A stretch of DNA of 64,000 bases from Micromonospora sp. HM5-17 (lineage in GTDB: Bacteria > Actinomycetota > Actinomycetes > Mycobacteriales > Micromonosporaceae), in assembly GCF_003762835.1 (NCBI RefSeq), contig NZ_RJWA01000002.1, positions 310,001 through 374,000 on the forward strand, written 5' to 3'. Position 1 is the first letter of the stretch, and the number at the start of each line of letters is the position of its first letter. The translations under genes were made by a program, and so were the position numbers. Of the stretch, positions 7,634-17,040 are shown one piece after another. Below the pieces are notes generated by a model that was not told where the DNA came from, searched no databases, and saw only the letters and a list, made by a program, of their open reading frames with translations.

Positions 7634-8842
7634 TCAGCTCGCCTGCTCGGCGAGTTGGAGGAAGCGCCGCTTGGTCTCCAGCGCCTGCTCGGCCTCGCGG
7701 ATCCGCCGGGCGTCACCGGCGCTGCGGGCCCGGGCCAGCCGCTGCTCGGCCTCGGCCACCTGGTCCCGCATCTGCGCCAGCAGCGGGTTGGCCGACGGCT
7801 CGGTCCGCCGCCACGCCGAGTCCATCGCCTGCCGAACCTTCTCCTCCACCGCCCGCAGCCGACGGTCGAGCCCGGCCGCCGCCTCGCGTGGCACCCGGCC
7901 CACCTCGTGCCACTGGCCCTGGATCTCCCGGAGCTTGGCCTGCGCCCCGCGCGGGTCGCCGTCGACGTCCAGCGCCTCCGCCTCGGCGAGCAGGGCCTGC
8001 TTCCGCTCCAGGTTGGCGCGCAGTTCGGCGTCCCGGGCCGAGAAGACCTCGCTGCGTCGCGAGAAGAACGCGTCCTGCGCCCCCCGGAACCGCTCCCAGA
8101 GCCGCTCCTCGGCCTCCTTCGAGGCTCGGGGCGCGGCCTTCCACTGTGCCATCAGCTCCCGCAGCCGGGCGGCGGTCGGTGCCCAGTCCGTCGAGTCCGC
8201 CAGTGACTCGGCCTCGACCACCAGTTGCTCCTTGAGGGCCTGGGCCTGCTTCCGCTGGGCGTCCAACATGGCGAAGTGGGCGCCGCGGCGTCGGGTGAAG
8301 GCGTCCCGGGCGGCGGCGAACCGCTTCCACAGCTCGCCGTCGGTCTTCTTGTCGACGCCGCGGATCGTCTTCCACTCCTCGAGGATCTCCTTGAGCCGGT
8401 CCCCGGCAACCTTCCAGCCGGTCGACTCGGCCGCCAGCTTCTCGGCCTCCTCGACGAGCGCCGTCTTCCGGGCCACGGCCTCGGCCCGCGCGGTCTCGCG
8501 CGCCGCCCGGGCCTCGCCCACCTTCTCCTCGGCGAGGACGGCGAGCCGGTCCAGCCGGGCGGCCAGCCCGTCGAGGTCGCCGACCACGTGCGCGTCGGCG
8601 AGCGACGCCCGCAGCCGGCGGATGGTCGTCAGCGAGCCGGAGGGATCCGCCGCCCCGGAGTTGAGGCGGGCCTCGGCCAGATCGACCTCGGTGACCAGAT
8701 CGGCGAAACGGCGGGCGAAGTGGGCCAAGCCCTCCTCCGGTGATCCGGCCTGCCAGGAACCGACCACGCGCTCGCCCTCGGCCGTCTTGACGTAGACGTT
8801 CCCGTCCTCATCCACGCGTCCAAAGGCAGTCCAGTCACTCAT
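7634..8842 (-). CDS. DUF349 domain-containing protein
   Basis: A 402-residue, strongly helical, Ala/Glu/Arg-rich protein. At least three DUF349 repeats can be read, each with a Trp-containing core: GDRLKEILEEWKTIRGVDKK, AARLRELMAQWKAAPRASKE and QAKLREIQGQWHEVGRVPRE, each followed by an LW-RF or similar segment. A C-terminal coiled coil follows (residues about 350-400). The start at MSDWTAFGRVDEDGNVYVKT fits the family N-terminus, so I chose it over the longer frame. The M. tuberculosis relative lies in the same place near miaB. The molecular role is unsettled; DUF349 proteins elsewhere have been linked to ribosome or RNA-associated functions. Confidence 0.9.
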   Translation of the reverse strand: MSDWTAFGRVDEDGNVYVKTAEGERVVGSWQAGSPEEGLAHFARRFADLVTEVDLAEARLNSGAADPSGSLTTIRRLRASLADAHVVGDLDGLAARLDRLAVLAEEKVGEARAARETARAEAVARKTALVEEAEKLAAESTGWKVAGDRLKEILEEWKTIRGVDKKTDGELWKRFAAARDAFTRRRGAHFAMLDAQRKQAQALKEQLVVEAESLADSTDWAPTAARLRELMAQWKAAPRASKEAEERLWERFRGAQDAFFSRRSEVFSARDAELRANLERKQALLAEAEALDVDGDPRGAQAKLREIQGQWHEVGRVPREAAAGLDRRLRAVEEKVRQAMDSAWRRTEPSANPLLAQMRDQVAEAEQRLARARSAGDARRIREAEQALETKRRFLQLAEQAS

Positions 8843-9052
8843 GTGCCCATCCTCGTTCTCCCGACGTCGCCGGGCTGGGGGTCCCGAGCGTACGCCGCCA
8901 CGGCGCAGCGAAGTTTCTCCCGGCATTGTCACAGGTCCAACCCGGTCCCCGTCGAGCGCCTATCGTCGACCGTGACCATACGGTGTCTTTGGCCGCGCGG
9001 GGATCGGCCCGGCCCGCGCCCGGACGCCCGGCCCGGTCGCTACGGTGGGGCC

Positions 9053-9790
9053 GTGCCACTGGTCGCCGCTGCCGTCTGTCCCCATCCACCGATCATCGTT
9101 CCCGCGCTCGCCGGGGCGGCCGCCGGCGAACTCGACGGCCTCCGAGAGGCCTGCGACGCCGCCGTCGCCCGACTTGTCGACTCCGGTGCCCGTCGTCTCG
9201 TCGTGGTCGGCGCCGACACGGAGACCCAGCCGTACCACCTTCCCATTCGGAGCTCGTTCGCGCCATGGGGTGTACCGGTCGAGGTCGTCCTCGGCGATCC
9301 GGCCGAGGCCGCGGTGGTGCGGCCGCGGTTACCGCTGAGCCTGATGGTCGGCGCCTGGTTGGCGAGCCGCCGGCCCGGCGGGCAATCGCTTCCGTGGCGG
9401 CTGTGGGGCGTGGCGCAGCGGGCCGAGGTCGCCGAGTGCGTCCGGCTCGCCAGCATGATCGGCGAGGACGACGGGCCGTGGGCGCTGCTGGCGATGGGGG
9501 ACGGCTCGGCCTGTCGGGGCGAGCGGTCCCCCGGGTACGACGACCCGCGCGCCCAGCCGTACGACGACGCGGTCGCGGCGGCACTGGCGGCCGCCGACGG
9601 TGCCGCGCTGCTGGCCCTGGAGCCCCGGTTGTCGGCGCGGCTGCGGGTCGCCGGGCGGGCGCCCTGGCAGGTTCTCGCGGCGGCCGCCCGCGGCGGTGCC
9701 TGGCGCGGAGAGCTGTCCTACTACGCGGCGCCGTACGGGGTCAGCTACTTCGTCGCGACCTGGACCCCGGCGCCGGGAGCACCGCGGTGA
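9053..9790 (+). CDS. Class III extradiol dioxygenase (LigB)-like protein
   Basis: A 245-residue protein with GTG start. The opening LVAAAVCPHPPIIVPALAG carries the HPP segment typical of LigB-type class III extradiol dioxygenases, and VVVGADTETQPYHLP follows at about residue 55. The fold family is likely, but I cannot verify all metal ligands, and no aromatic-degradation genes are nearby. Its stop overlaps the miaA start by 4 bp (GTGA), so it is co-translated with miaA; the M. tuberculosis protein at the same place is an uncharacterised Ala-rich protein. A catabolic role is therefore doubtful. Confidence 0.8.
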   Translation: MPLVAAAVCPHPPIIVPALAGAAAGELDGLREACDAAVARLVDSGARRLVVVGADTETQPYHLPIRSSFAPWGVPVEVVLGDPAEAAVVRPRLPLSLMVGAWLASRRPGGQSLPWRLWGVAQRAEVAECVRLASMIGEDDGPWALLAMGDGSACRGERSPGYDDPRAQPYDDAVAAALAAADGAALLALEPRLSARLRVAGRAPWQVLAAAARGGAWRGELSYYAAPYGVSYFVATWTPAPGAPR

Positions 9791-10776
9791 CCGCGTCGGA
9801 CCCCGGCCGCGCCGGTGGTGCCGCGGACCCGGGCGGGGCGGCTGGCCGGAGTCGGGACACCCCTGGCCGGGGGCGGGTGGTGGCGGTGGTCGGGCCGACG
9901 GCGGCCGGCAAGTCCGCGCTGAGCCTCGCCCTGGCCCGCGCGCTCGGCGGTGAGGTGGTGAACGCCGACTCGATGCAGCTCTACCACGGCATGGACATCG
10001 GGACCGCCAAGCTCACCCCGGCCGAGCGGGACGACGTGCCCCACCACCTGCTGGACATCTGGCCGGTCACCGCGCCAGCGAGCGTCGCCGAGTACCAGAC
10101 GCTGGCCCGGGCCGCCATCGACGACATCCTCGCCCGGGGCCGGGTGCCGCTGCTGGTCGGCGGGTCGGGGCTCTACGTCCGGGCGGTGCTGGAGGAGTTC
10201 GACTTCCCCGGCACCGACCCGGCGGTGCGGGCGAGGCTGGAGGAGGAGCTGCGCCAGCGGGGACCGGCGCCGCTGTACACCCGGTTGCAGGCGGCCGATC
10301 CGGTGGCGGCGCGGAACATCCTGCCCAGCAACGGGCGACGGATCGTCCGGGCACTCGAGGTGATCGAGCTCACCGGAGCACCGTTCACCGCCACGCTGCC
10401 CCAACCGGTCCCGTTCTACGACGCGGTCCAGATCGGGGTCGACCTGGAGACCGGGCTCCTCGACGAGCGGATCGCGGTGCGGGTGGACCGGATGTGGGAG
10501 GCCGGGCTGGTCGAGGAGACCCGGGCGCTGGAGGTCCAGGGGCTCCGCGCCGGCCGGACGGCCAGCCGCGCCCTCGGCTACCAGCAGGTGCTGCGGATGT
10601 TCGACGGCGAGCTGACCGAGGCGCAGGCCCGGGACGAGACCGTCCGGGCCACCCGGCGGTTCGTCCGCCGCCAGCGTTCGTGGTTCCGGCGCGACCCCCG
10701 GATCACCTGGCTCGACGCGGCCCGCGCGGACCTGGTCGAGGCCGCCTTGGCGTTGGTCGCCGCGGCTCGGGAATGA
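9787..10776 (+). CDS. miaA: tRNA dimethylallyltransferase
   Basis: A 329-residue enzyme that transfers a dimethylallyl group to A37 of tRNA, the step before MiaB. The P-loop GPTAAGKS is at about residues 36-43, followed by NADSMQLYHGMDIGTAK, PHHLLDIWPV, the GGSGLYVRA segment and RRFVRRQRSWFRRDPRITW near the C-terminus. The GTG start overlaps the upstream stop, and an extra Gly/Ala-rich leader of about 30 residues precedes the conserved core. dapF follows after 7 bp. Confidence 0.96.
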   Translation: MTASDPGRAGGAADPGGAAGRSRDTPGRGRVVAVVGPTAAGKSALSLALARALGGEVVNADSMQLYHGMDIGTAKLTPAERDDVPHHLLDIWPVTAPASVAEYQTLARAAIDDILARGRVPLLVGGSGLYVRAVLEEFDFPGTDPAVRARLEEELRQRGPAPLYTRLQAADPVAARNILPSNGRRIVRALEVIELTGAPFTATLPQPVPFYDAVQIGVDLETGLLDERIAVRVDRMWEAGLVEETRALEVQGLRAGRTASRALGYQQVLRMFDGELTEAQARDETVRATRRFVRRQRSWFRRDPRITWLDAARADLVEAALALVAAARE

Positions 10777-10783
10777 TGGGGGC

Positions 10784-11632
10784 GTGCAGTTCACCAAGGG
10801 CCACGGCACCGGCAACGACTTCGTCATCCTGCCCGACCCCGACGGTCAGCTCGAGCTGACCGCGGCGGTCGTGGCCGCGCTCTGCGACCGGCGGCGCGGC
10901 ATCGGTGCCGACGGCGTCCTGCGGGTGGTACGGGCGGCGAAGCACCCCGAGGCGGTCGCGTACGCCGGCACGGCCGAGTGGTTCATGGACTACCGGAACG
11001 CGGACGGCTCGCTCGCCGAGATGTGCGGCAACGGCGTCCGGGTCTTCGCCCGGTACCTGACGGCGCACGGGCTCGCCGGCCCGGTCGGCGGCACCCTGCC
11101 CGTCGCCACCCGCGCCGGCGTGGTCCGGGTCGAGGTCCGCGCGGGGGAGCTCGCGGTCGATTTGGGCGTGCCCCGGATCACCGGCCGGGGCGTCGCCACC
11201 GTCGGCGGGCTCACCCTCCCCGGCACGGCCGTGGACTGCGGCAATCCGCACCTGGTCTGCGTCCTGCCGGCGAACGTCGAACTGGCGGCCCTGGACCTCA
11301 CCCGGATGCCCGGGTTTGACGCGGCGCTCTTCCCCACCGGCGTCAACGTCGAGTTCGTGAATCCAGCGGAGCCGGTGGCAGGGGCCGACCTGCACGTGCG
11401 GATGCGGGTCCACGAGCGGGGCTCCGGGGAGACCCTCTCCTGCGGCTCGGGGGCTTGCGCCGTTGCGGCGGTGGTGCTCCGGGACGCCGGTCGCCGCGCC
11501 GGGGTGGTGGCGGTGGACGTACCGGGCGGTCGGCTGACGGTGACGGTCGACGAGCGGACCTGCTGGCTCGCGGGGCCGGCGGTGCTGGTCGCGCGGGGCG
11601 AGGTGGACCTCGCCGCGCTGACCGTCGCCTGA
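10784..11632 (+). CDS. dapF: Diaminopimelate epimerase
   Basis: A 282-residue enzyme converting LL- to meso-diaminopimelate for lysine and peptidoglycan synthesis. The start (GTG) gives MQFTKGHGTGNDFVILPDPD, the canonical N-terminus. Both catalytic Cys are in place (NADGSLAEMCGNGVR and SCGSGACAV). The gene is the third of a tight LigB-like/miaA/dapF operon. Confidence 0.97.
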   Translation: MQFTKGHGTGNDFVILPDPDGQLELTAAVVAALCDRRRGIGADGVLRVVRAAKHPEAVAYAGTAEWFMDYRNADGSLAEMCGNGVRVFARYLTAHGLAGPVGGTLPVATRAGVVRVEVRAGELAVDLGVPRITGRGVATVGGLTLPGTAVDCGNPHLVCVLPANVELAALDLTRMPGFDAALFPTGVNVEFVNPAEPVAGADLHVRMRVHERGSGETLSCGSGACAVAAVVLRDAGRRAGVVAVDVPGGRLTVTVDERTCWLAGPAVLVARGEVDLAALTVA

Positions 11633-11864
11633 GCCGGGCGGGATCGCCTGGGCCACGCGGGATCGGCTGAGCCACGCCGGGAGATCGCCGGCGCCGGGGC
11701 GGGCAGGTCGCGCCGCGCCCCTCACCGCGGGAGTCGAGGCCGTTTCCGACGCGCTGGTCCTTTCGCGGATCGGCGCGTCCGGATGGGTGTCGGCCGGTGA
11801 AGCAGGGGCGACGGCGCCCGTCCGAGACGGGCCGGACGGGCACCGCCGGCACCGGCGAGCGCGG

Positions 11865-13346
11865 TCAGCTGGAGAGCGGGTTGACTGGCGCCGCGGCCTC
11901 GGCGGCGATCTCGGGCAGGTCAGCCGGTCCCGGGTCGGCGGCCGGCGGGGGAGCGGGGTGGCGGGTCGCGGCCCGGACCGCCGCCGCCACCGCGGGTGCG
12001 ACCCGGGAGTCGAAGACGCTCGGCACGATGACCGTGGGATTGATCTTGTCCGTCCCGACCACGTCGGCGATGGCCCGGGCGGCCGCGATCGCCATCTCCT
12101 CGGTGAACTCCTCGGCGTGCGCGTCCAACATTCCCCGGAACACCCCGGGGAAGGCGAGGACATTGTTGATCTGGTTCGGCTGGTCGGACCGGCCCGTGGC
12201 GACCACCGCGGCGTACTTGCGGGCCTCCCGCGGATCCACCTCCGGATCCGGGTTGGCCAGCGCGAAGACGATCGCGTCCGGGGCCATGGTGGCGATGTCC
12301 TCGCCGGTCAGCAGGTTGGGGGCGCTCACCCCGATGAAGACGTCCGCGCCGCGCAGCGCGCTGCGCAGGTCGCCGGAGAAGTTCTCCCGGTTGGTGTTCT
12401 CGGCCAGCCACTGCCAGGCCGGGTTCAGCCCGGTCAGGCCGCGGTGCAGGGCGCCCTGCCGGTCGTACGCGATGATGTCGCCGACGCCCTGACGGAGCAG
12501 CAGTTTCATGATCGCCGTACCGGCGGCGCCGGCGCCCGAGACGACCACCCGGACGTCCGCGAGCTTCTTGCCCACGACACGCAGCGCGTTGGTCAGCGCG
12601 GCCAGGACGACGATCGCGGTGCCGTGCTGGTCGTCGTGGAAGACCGGGATGTCGAGCAGCTCGCGCAGCCGGGTCTCGATCTCGAAGCAGCGGGGCGCGG
12701 CGATGTCCTCCAGGTTGATCCCCCCGTACTGCGGGGCGATCGCCCGGACGATCGAGACGATCTCGTCCGGGTCCTGGGTGTCGAGCACCACGGGCCAGGC
12801 GTCGACCCCGCCGAACCGCTTGAAGAGCGCCGCCTTGCCCTCCATCACCGGCAGCGCCGCCGCCGGGCCGATGTTGCCCAGTCCGAGTACGGCGGAGCCG
12901 TCGGTCACCACCGCGACCGTGTTCCGTTTGATGGTGAGTCGCCGCGCGTCCCTGGGGTTCTCGGCGATCGCCAGGCAGACCCGGGCGACCCCCGGGGTGT
13001 ACGCCCGGGAGAGTTCGTCGCGGTTGCGCAGTGCCACCTTCGGCGAGACCTCGATCTTGCCACCGAGATGGAGCAGGAAGGTACGATCCGAGACCTTCCG
13101 GACATCCACCCCGTCCAGGGCGGTCAACGACCGCACCACCTGGTCGGCGTGGTTCGCGTCCGCGGTGTCGCAGGTGAGGTCGACGATGACGGTCGTGGGG
13201 TCCGAGTCGACCACGTCGAGCGCGGTGACGATGGCGCCGGCCTCGCCGACGCAGGTGGTCAGCCGGCCGATGGCCGAAGCGTCCGCCGTCACGCCGATCC
13301 GGATGGTGATCGAGAATCCGGCGCTCGGCAGTCGGGTGATCGCCAC
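11865..13346 (-). CDS. NAD-dependent malic enzyme with N-terminal ACT domain
   Basis: A 493-residue protein. Residues about 10-90 look like an ACT domain (ITIRIGVTADASAIGRLTT). The malic-enzyme catalytic region follows: NRDELSRAYTPGVARVC, VTDGSAVLGLGNIGP, FHDDQHGTAIV (metal and substrate residues), the Rossmann motif VVVSGAGAAGTAI and the PNQINNVLAFPGVFRG segment. It oxidatively decarboxylates malate to pyruvate; an ACT domain suggests allosteric control by a small ligand, probably an amino acid, which is inference. The Pro/Ala-rich C-terminus is poorly conserved in style. Confidence 0.93.
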   Translation of the reverse strand: MAITRLPSAGFSITIRIGVTADASAIGRLTTCVGEAGAIVTALDVVDSDPTTVIVDLTCDTADANHADQVVRSLTALDGVDVRKVSDRTFLLHLGGKIEVSPKVALRNRDELSRAYTPGVARVCLAIAENPRDARRLTIKRNTVAVVTDGSAVLGLGNIGPAAALPVMEGKAALFKRFGGVDAWPVVLDTQDPDEIVSIVRAIAPQYGGINLEDIAAPRCFEIETRLRELLDIPVFHDDQHGTAIVVLAALTNALRVVGKKLADVRVVVSGAGAAGTAIMKLLLRQGVGDIIAYDRQGALHRGLTGLNPAWQWLAENTNRENFSGDLRSALRGADVFIGVSAPNLLTGEDIATMAPDAIVFALANPDPEVDPREARKYAAVVATGRSDQPNQINNVLAFPGVFRGMLDAHAEEFTEEMAIAAARAIADVVGTDKINPTVIVPSVFDSRVAPAVAAAVRAATRHPAPPPAADPGPADLPEIAAEAAAPVNPLSS

Positions 13347-13719
13347 GTCGTCCTCCGTCGTCGTCCCGCGGCGTCGTTGCCGCCGTCAGCATTCTGACCG
13401 CCCGCGGGCGACGGGAAACCGCTGCCCCCGGCGGTGGTCGCCCTGTGGCGACCCGGATCACCCTAGGACCGTCCGGAAACGGTCCTGACGCCAGGCCCGG
13501 CCCGTCGAGGCATCCAGCAGCGACGGAGGGGCATACCCCGGTCGACGGCTCCGCGCCGGGGGGCGTCGGACGGCGCAGCCGGGGGATATAGCGGGTGCGT
13601 AGGGCCGTCGGCCGTGTCACGATTGGTGCCACTGCCGCCGAGGCCGAAAACGGCAGGATAGGCGACACCAGACAGCAAAGACGCCAGCCGGGCGTCGGGG
13701 CCCCATACAGGAGGGCGGA
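13347..13719. other. Divergent intergenic region between malic enzyme and hflX
   Basis: No gene seen. A small hairpin GGTCGCC-ctgt-GGCGACC lies at 13436-13453. Upstream promoters for both genes should lie here, but I find no convincing -35/-10 pair. Confidence 0.3.
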
Positions 13720-15171
13720 TTGCGAGACCAGGAGAGCTTCGTTCGGCTGGCCGACGAGGATCTCGACCCCATCGTCCTCGGCGGTGACGACGTCACCACC
13801 GGTGAACTGGAACTGGAGGACCGCCAGGCGCTGCGCCGGGTCGCGGGTCTCTCCACCGAACTCACCGACGTCACCGAGGTTGAGTACCGGCAGCTGCGAC
13901 TCGAGCGGGTGGTCCTGGTCGGCGTCTGGACCGAGGGGACCGTGACCGACGCGGAGAACTCCCTGGCCGAGCTCGCGGCGCTCGCCGAGACCGCCGGGTC
14001 GCAGGTGCTGGAGGGGCTGATCCAGCGACGCAGCCGCCCCGACCCGGCCACCTACATCGGTCGGGGCAAGGTCGACGACCTCGGGTCCGTGGTCCTCGCC
14101 ACAGGGGCCGACACCGTGATCTGCGACGGTGAACTGTCGCCCTCGCAGCTGCGCAACCTGGAGCAACGCATCAAGGTCAAGGTCGTCGACCGGACGGCGC
14201 TGATCCTGGACATCTTCGCCCAGCACGCCAAGAGCAAGGAGGGTAAGGCCCAGGTCGAGCTGGCCCAGCTCGAATACCTGCTGCCCCGGCTCCGCGGCTG
14301 GGGCGAGAGCCTGTCCCGGCAGGCGGGTGGGAGCGCGCGGGGCGGCGGCTCGGGCGGCGTCGGCCTCCGCGGCCCGGGTGAGACCAAGCTCGAGACCGAC
14401 CGGCGGCGCATCCGGCACCGGATCGCCCGCCTACGCCGCGAGATCAAGGCCATGCGGACGGTCCGGCAGACCAAGCGGGCCCGGCGGACCCGGAGCAACG
14501 TTCCGGCCGTGGCGATCGCCGGTTACACGAACGCGGGGAAGTCGAGCCTGCTCAACCGCCTCACCAACGCCGGGGTCCTGGTGGAGAACGCCCTCTTCGC
14601 CACCCTCGACCCGACGACCCGGCGGGCCTACACGTCGGACGGCCGGGTCTACACCCTGGCCGACACGGTCGGATTCGTCCGGCACCTGCCGCACCAGATC
14701 GTCGAGGCGTTCCGCTCCACCCTCGAGGAGGTCGCCGACGCCGACCTCATCATGCACGTGGTGGACGGGGCACACCCCAACCCGGAGGAGCAGGTTCGGG
14801 CGGTCCGGACGGTGTTGGCCGAGGTCGGCGCCGACAAGCTGCCCGAACTCCTGGTGGTCAACAAGATCGACGCGGCGGACGAGGAGACCCTGCTCCGGCT
14901 CAAGCGCGAGTGGCCGGACGCCGTCTTCGTCTCCGCCCGGACCGCCCGCGGCATCGACGACCTGCGGGCCGCGATCGAGGAACGGCTGCCGCGACCGGCG
15001 GTCGAGGTGCGGGCGATCCTGCCGTACGACCGAGGCGACCTGGTGGCCCGGGTGCACCGGCAGGGAGAGGTGCTCGGCACCGCCCACCTGCCGGAGGGGA
15101 CGAGGGTCCACGTCCGGGTCGACGCGGCGCTCGCGGCAGAACTCGCGCCCTACCAGGAAACAGCCGGATGA
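13720..15171 (+). CDS. hflX: GTPase HflX
   Basis: A 483-residue ribosome-associated GTPase involved in rescue or splitting of stalled ribosomes. The N-terminal HflX domain carries RRSRPDPATYIGRGKVDDL. A Gly-rich linker GPGETKLETDRRRIRHRI precedes the G domain: G1 GYTNAGKS, G3 DTVGFVRHLP, G4 NKID. The start is TTG, preceded by AGGAGGGCGG, and is the only start consistent with the N-terminus. The position between dapF and the lexA region matches other actinobacteria. Confidence 0.95.
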   Translation: MRDQESFVRLADEDLDPIVLGGDDVTTGELELEDRQALRRVAGLSTELTDVTEVEYRQLRLERVVLVGVWTEGTVTDAENSLAELAALAETAGSQVLEGLIQRRSRPDPATYIGRGKVDDLGSVVLATGADTVICDGELSPSQLRNLEQRIKVKVVDRTALILDIFAQHAKSKEGKAQVELAQLEYLLPRLRGWGESLSRQAGGSARGGGSGGVGLRGPGETKLETDRRRIRHRIARLRREIKAMRTVRQTKRARRTRSNVPAVAIAGYTNAGKSSLLNRLTNAGVLVENALFATLDPTTRRAYTSDGRVYTLADTVGFVRHLPHQIVEAFRSTLEEVADADLIMHVVDGAHPNPEEQVRAVRTVLAEVGADKLPELLVVNKIDAADEETLLRLKREWPDAVFVSARTARGIDDLRAAIEERLPRPAVEVRAILPYDRGDLVARVHRQGEVLGTAHLPEGTRVHVRVDAALAAELAPYQETAG

Positions 15172-15252
15172 GGCTGGCCGACCGCGACACGGCCACGGTA
15201 GGTTGATCAGCCGCCTCCCCGGATCGGCACCGCCGCATGCGACACTGAGCGA

Positions 15253-17040
15253 ATGCGGCGAATCCTCTCCACGGTGCTGGTCGGCTGCGGCGTGCTCGGG
15301 CTGGGTTTTTCCCTGGTCGGGGTCGACCTCGGCGTCGACGCGGTCGCGGCGTACGCCGAGCCGGGCAAGAAGGTCTGTACCATCACCGACGAGCGGATGA
15401 GCGAGCTCTCGGGGCTGATCGCCACCTCCGACGGCTACATCGTGATCAATGACGGCAGCGAGGACCCCAGCCGGGAGCGCGTCTTCCTGCTCGACGAGAG
15501 GTGCCGGCTCGACACGGCGGTGACGTACGGCGGCAACGGCCCGCTCGATCCGGAGGACCTCGCGATCTCTCCCGACGGCAAGACCGTGTGGATCGCGGAC
15601 ACCGGGGACAACGGGACCGAGCGACGCCCCACGGTGGCGCTGTGGAGCATGCCGGTGAGCGGCTCCAGCCGCCCCGTGATCCACCGGCTCGCCTACCCGG
15701 ACGAGCAGCGTCGCGACGCCGAGGCGCTGCTGATCGGGGACGACGGCGTTCCGCTGATCATCACGAAGACGACGGGTAAGGCGGAGATCTACCGGCCCGC
15801 CGAGGAGCTGAAGAAGAACAACACCGTGGGCGTGCCGCTGGAGAAGGCCGGCGAGTTCTCCCTGCCGAAGTCCACCACCGCCAACCGCTTCGGTCCGGCG
15901 GGTCGGCTGACCATCACCGGCGCGGCCCGTTCCCCCGACGGCAAGCGGATCGTGGTCCGGACCTACGCCGACGCGTTCGAGTGGGACGTCCAGGACGGCG
16001 ACCTGGTCAAGACGCTGACCACCGGCACACCGCGCATGACGCCGCTGGAGGACCCGTTCGGCGAGGCGATCGCCTACAGCGCGGACGGGAAGAGCTTCCT
16101 GACGGTCTCCGACGTCGCCTCGCTCGACGAGCCGACCGACGTGACGATCCTGAGCTACACCCCGGCCACGGCGGCGGCCGCCGCCGACGACGAGTCGGAA
16201 AAGGACGCGGAGGACTCGGGAGGCTCCTGGACGGACTCGCTGACCCTCGACGACATCACGTACCTGATCGGCGGCGTCGGCGTGCTCGGGGCGCTGCTGG
16301 TCGCGCTCGGCGTCTTCGGCATCGTCCGCGCGCGTCGCCGGCCCGATGACGGAACGGGCGCGGGCGGCGGAGACGACGACGATCTCGGTCCGCGGGCGGG
16401 CCGCCAGGCGCGGCCGGGCGGGTCCGCGCCGACCGGCCGACAGCCGGGGCACGACGACCGCGATGGCGGGTGGAGCCAGGATTCCGGGGGCAGAGGCTAC
16501 GGCCAGGGTTACCGATCCGACCGGCCCGCCGACGACCTGGAGCCGGTGGGCCGGCGCAGGTCCGCCGGTGGCGGTGGGGTGTATGGTGGCCGGCCGGCCG
16601 GGGGTGGGGTGTACGGCGGTGGGCAGGGTGGCCCGGAGCGGGGCGTACCGCCGGCGGGTCGGCCTCGGCCGGATGGTGCGCCGGTCGCCCGTCCGCGGTC
16701 CGGTGGCGGTGGGGTGTATGGTGGCCGGCCGGCCGGGGGCGGGGTGTACGGCGGTGGGCAGGGTGGCCCGGAGCGGGGCGTACCGCCGGCGGGTCGGCCT
16801 CGGCCGGATGGTGCGCCGGTCGCCCGTCCGCGGTCCGGTGGCGGAGGGGTCTACGGCGGGCAGCCGGGCGGCGGCGGGGTGTACGGCCGCGGTGCGCAGC
16901 CGGCCCGGCGGGGCGGCCGGCCCGGCCCGGACGAGCAGCCCTGGACCGGCTCGGGGCACGACGACCCCGCACCGCGCGCCGGCCAGTACGGCCAGCCCGG
17001 CCCGCGGTCCGGTGGTCCCGACAACTACGACTACCGCTGA
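15253..17040 (+). CDS. Secreted/membrane-anchored beta-propeller-like protein with repetitive Gly-rich tail
   Basis: A 595-residue protein. It has a signal peptide (VLVGCGVLGLGFSLVG then a cleavage region near AYAEP). An extracellular domain of about 290 residues contains propeller-like segments (SGLIATSDGYIVINDG, LAISPDGKTVWIADTGDNG, ARSPDGKRIVVRTYADAFEW, YSADGKSFLTVSD). One transmembrane helix follows near residue 340 (YLIGGVGVLGALLVALGVFG), then RARRRPDD and a long cytoplasmic Gly/Pro/Arg tail with a 45-residue repeat (GGGVYGG units). Function unknown; the layout suggests a surface sensor or envelope protein. A homologue is often found near lexA in related actinomycetes, from memory. Confidence 0.85.
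   Translation: MRRILSTVLVGCGVLGLGFSLVGVDLGVDAVAAYAEPGKKVCTITDERMSELSGLIATSDGYIVINDGSEDPSRERVFLLDERCRLDTAVTYGGNGPLDPEDLAISPDGKTVWIADTGDNGTERRPTVALWSMPVSGSSRPVIHRLAYPDEQRRDAEALLIGDDGVPLIITKTTGKAEIYRPAEELKKNNTVGVPLEKAGEFSLPKSTTANRFGPAGRLTITGAARSPDGKRIVVRTYADAFEWDVQDGDLVKTLTTGTPRMTPLEDPFGEAIAYSADGKSFLTVSDVASLDEPTDVTILSYTPATAAAAADDESEKDAEDSGGSWTDSLTLDDITYLIGGVGVLGALLVALGVFGIVRARRRPDDGTGAGGGDDDDLGPRAGRQARPGGSAPTGRQPGHDDRDGGWSQDSGGRGYGQGYRSDRPADDLEPVGRRRSAGGGGVYGGRPAGGGVYGGGQGGPERGVPPAGRPRPDGAPVARPRSGGGGVYGGRPAGGGVYGGGQGGPERGVPPAGRPRPDGAPVARPRSGGGGVYGGQPGGGGVYGRGAQPARRGGRPGPDEQPWTGSGHDDPAPRAGQYGQPGPRSGGPDNYDYR
16567..16836 (+). repeat. Two tandem 135-bp repeats (45 codons each), plus a partial third
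   Basis: The unit at 16567-16701 recurs at 16702-16836 with a single visible base difference. A third, shorter and diverged copy starts at 16837 (again 135 bp on). The unit encodes GGGVYGGRPAGGGVYGGGQG followed by GPERGVPPAGRPRPDGAPVA. Near-identity, including third codon positions, points to a recent duplication. Confidence 0.9.

Noticed and set aside
16567-16860. CRISPR-like array suggested by repeated sequence
   Set aside because: Units are 135 bp, in frame, encode protein and have no short repeats with unique spacers.
14431-16959. An 842-codon minus-strand open frame over hflX and the repetitive protein gene
   Set aside because: Shadow of high-GC coding on the other strand; the real genes there have full motif sets.
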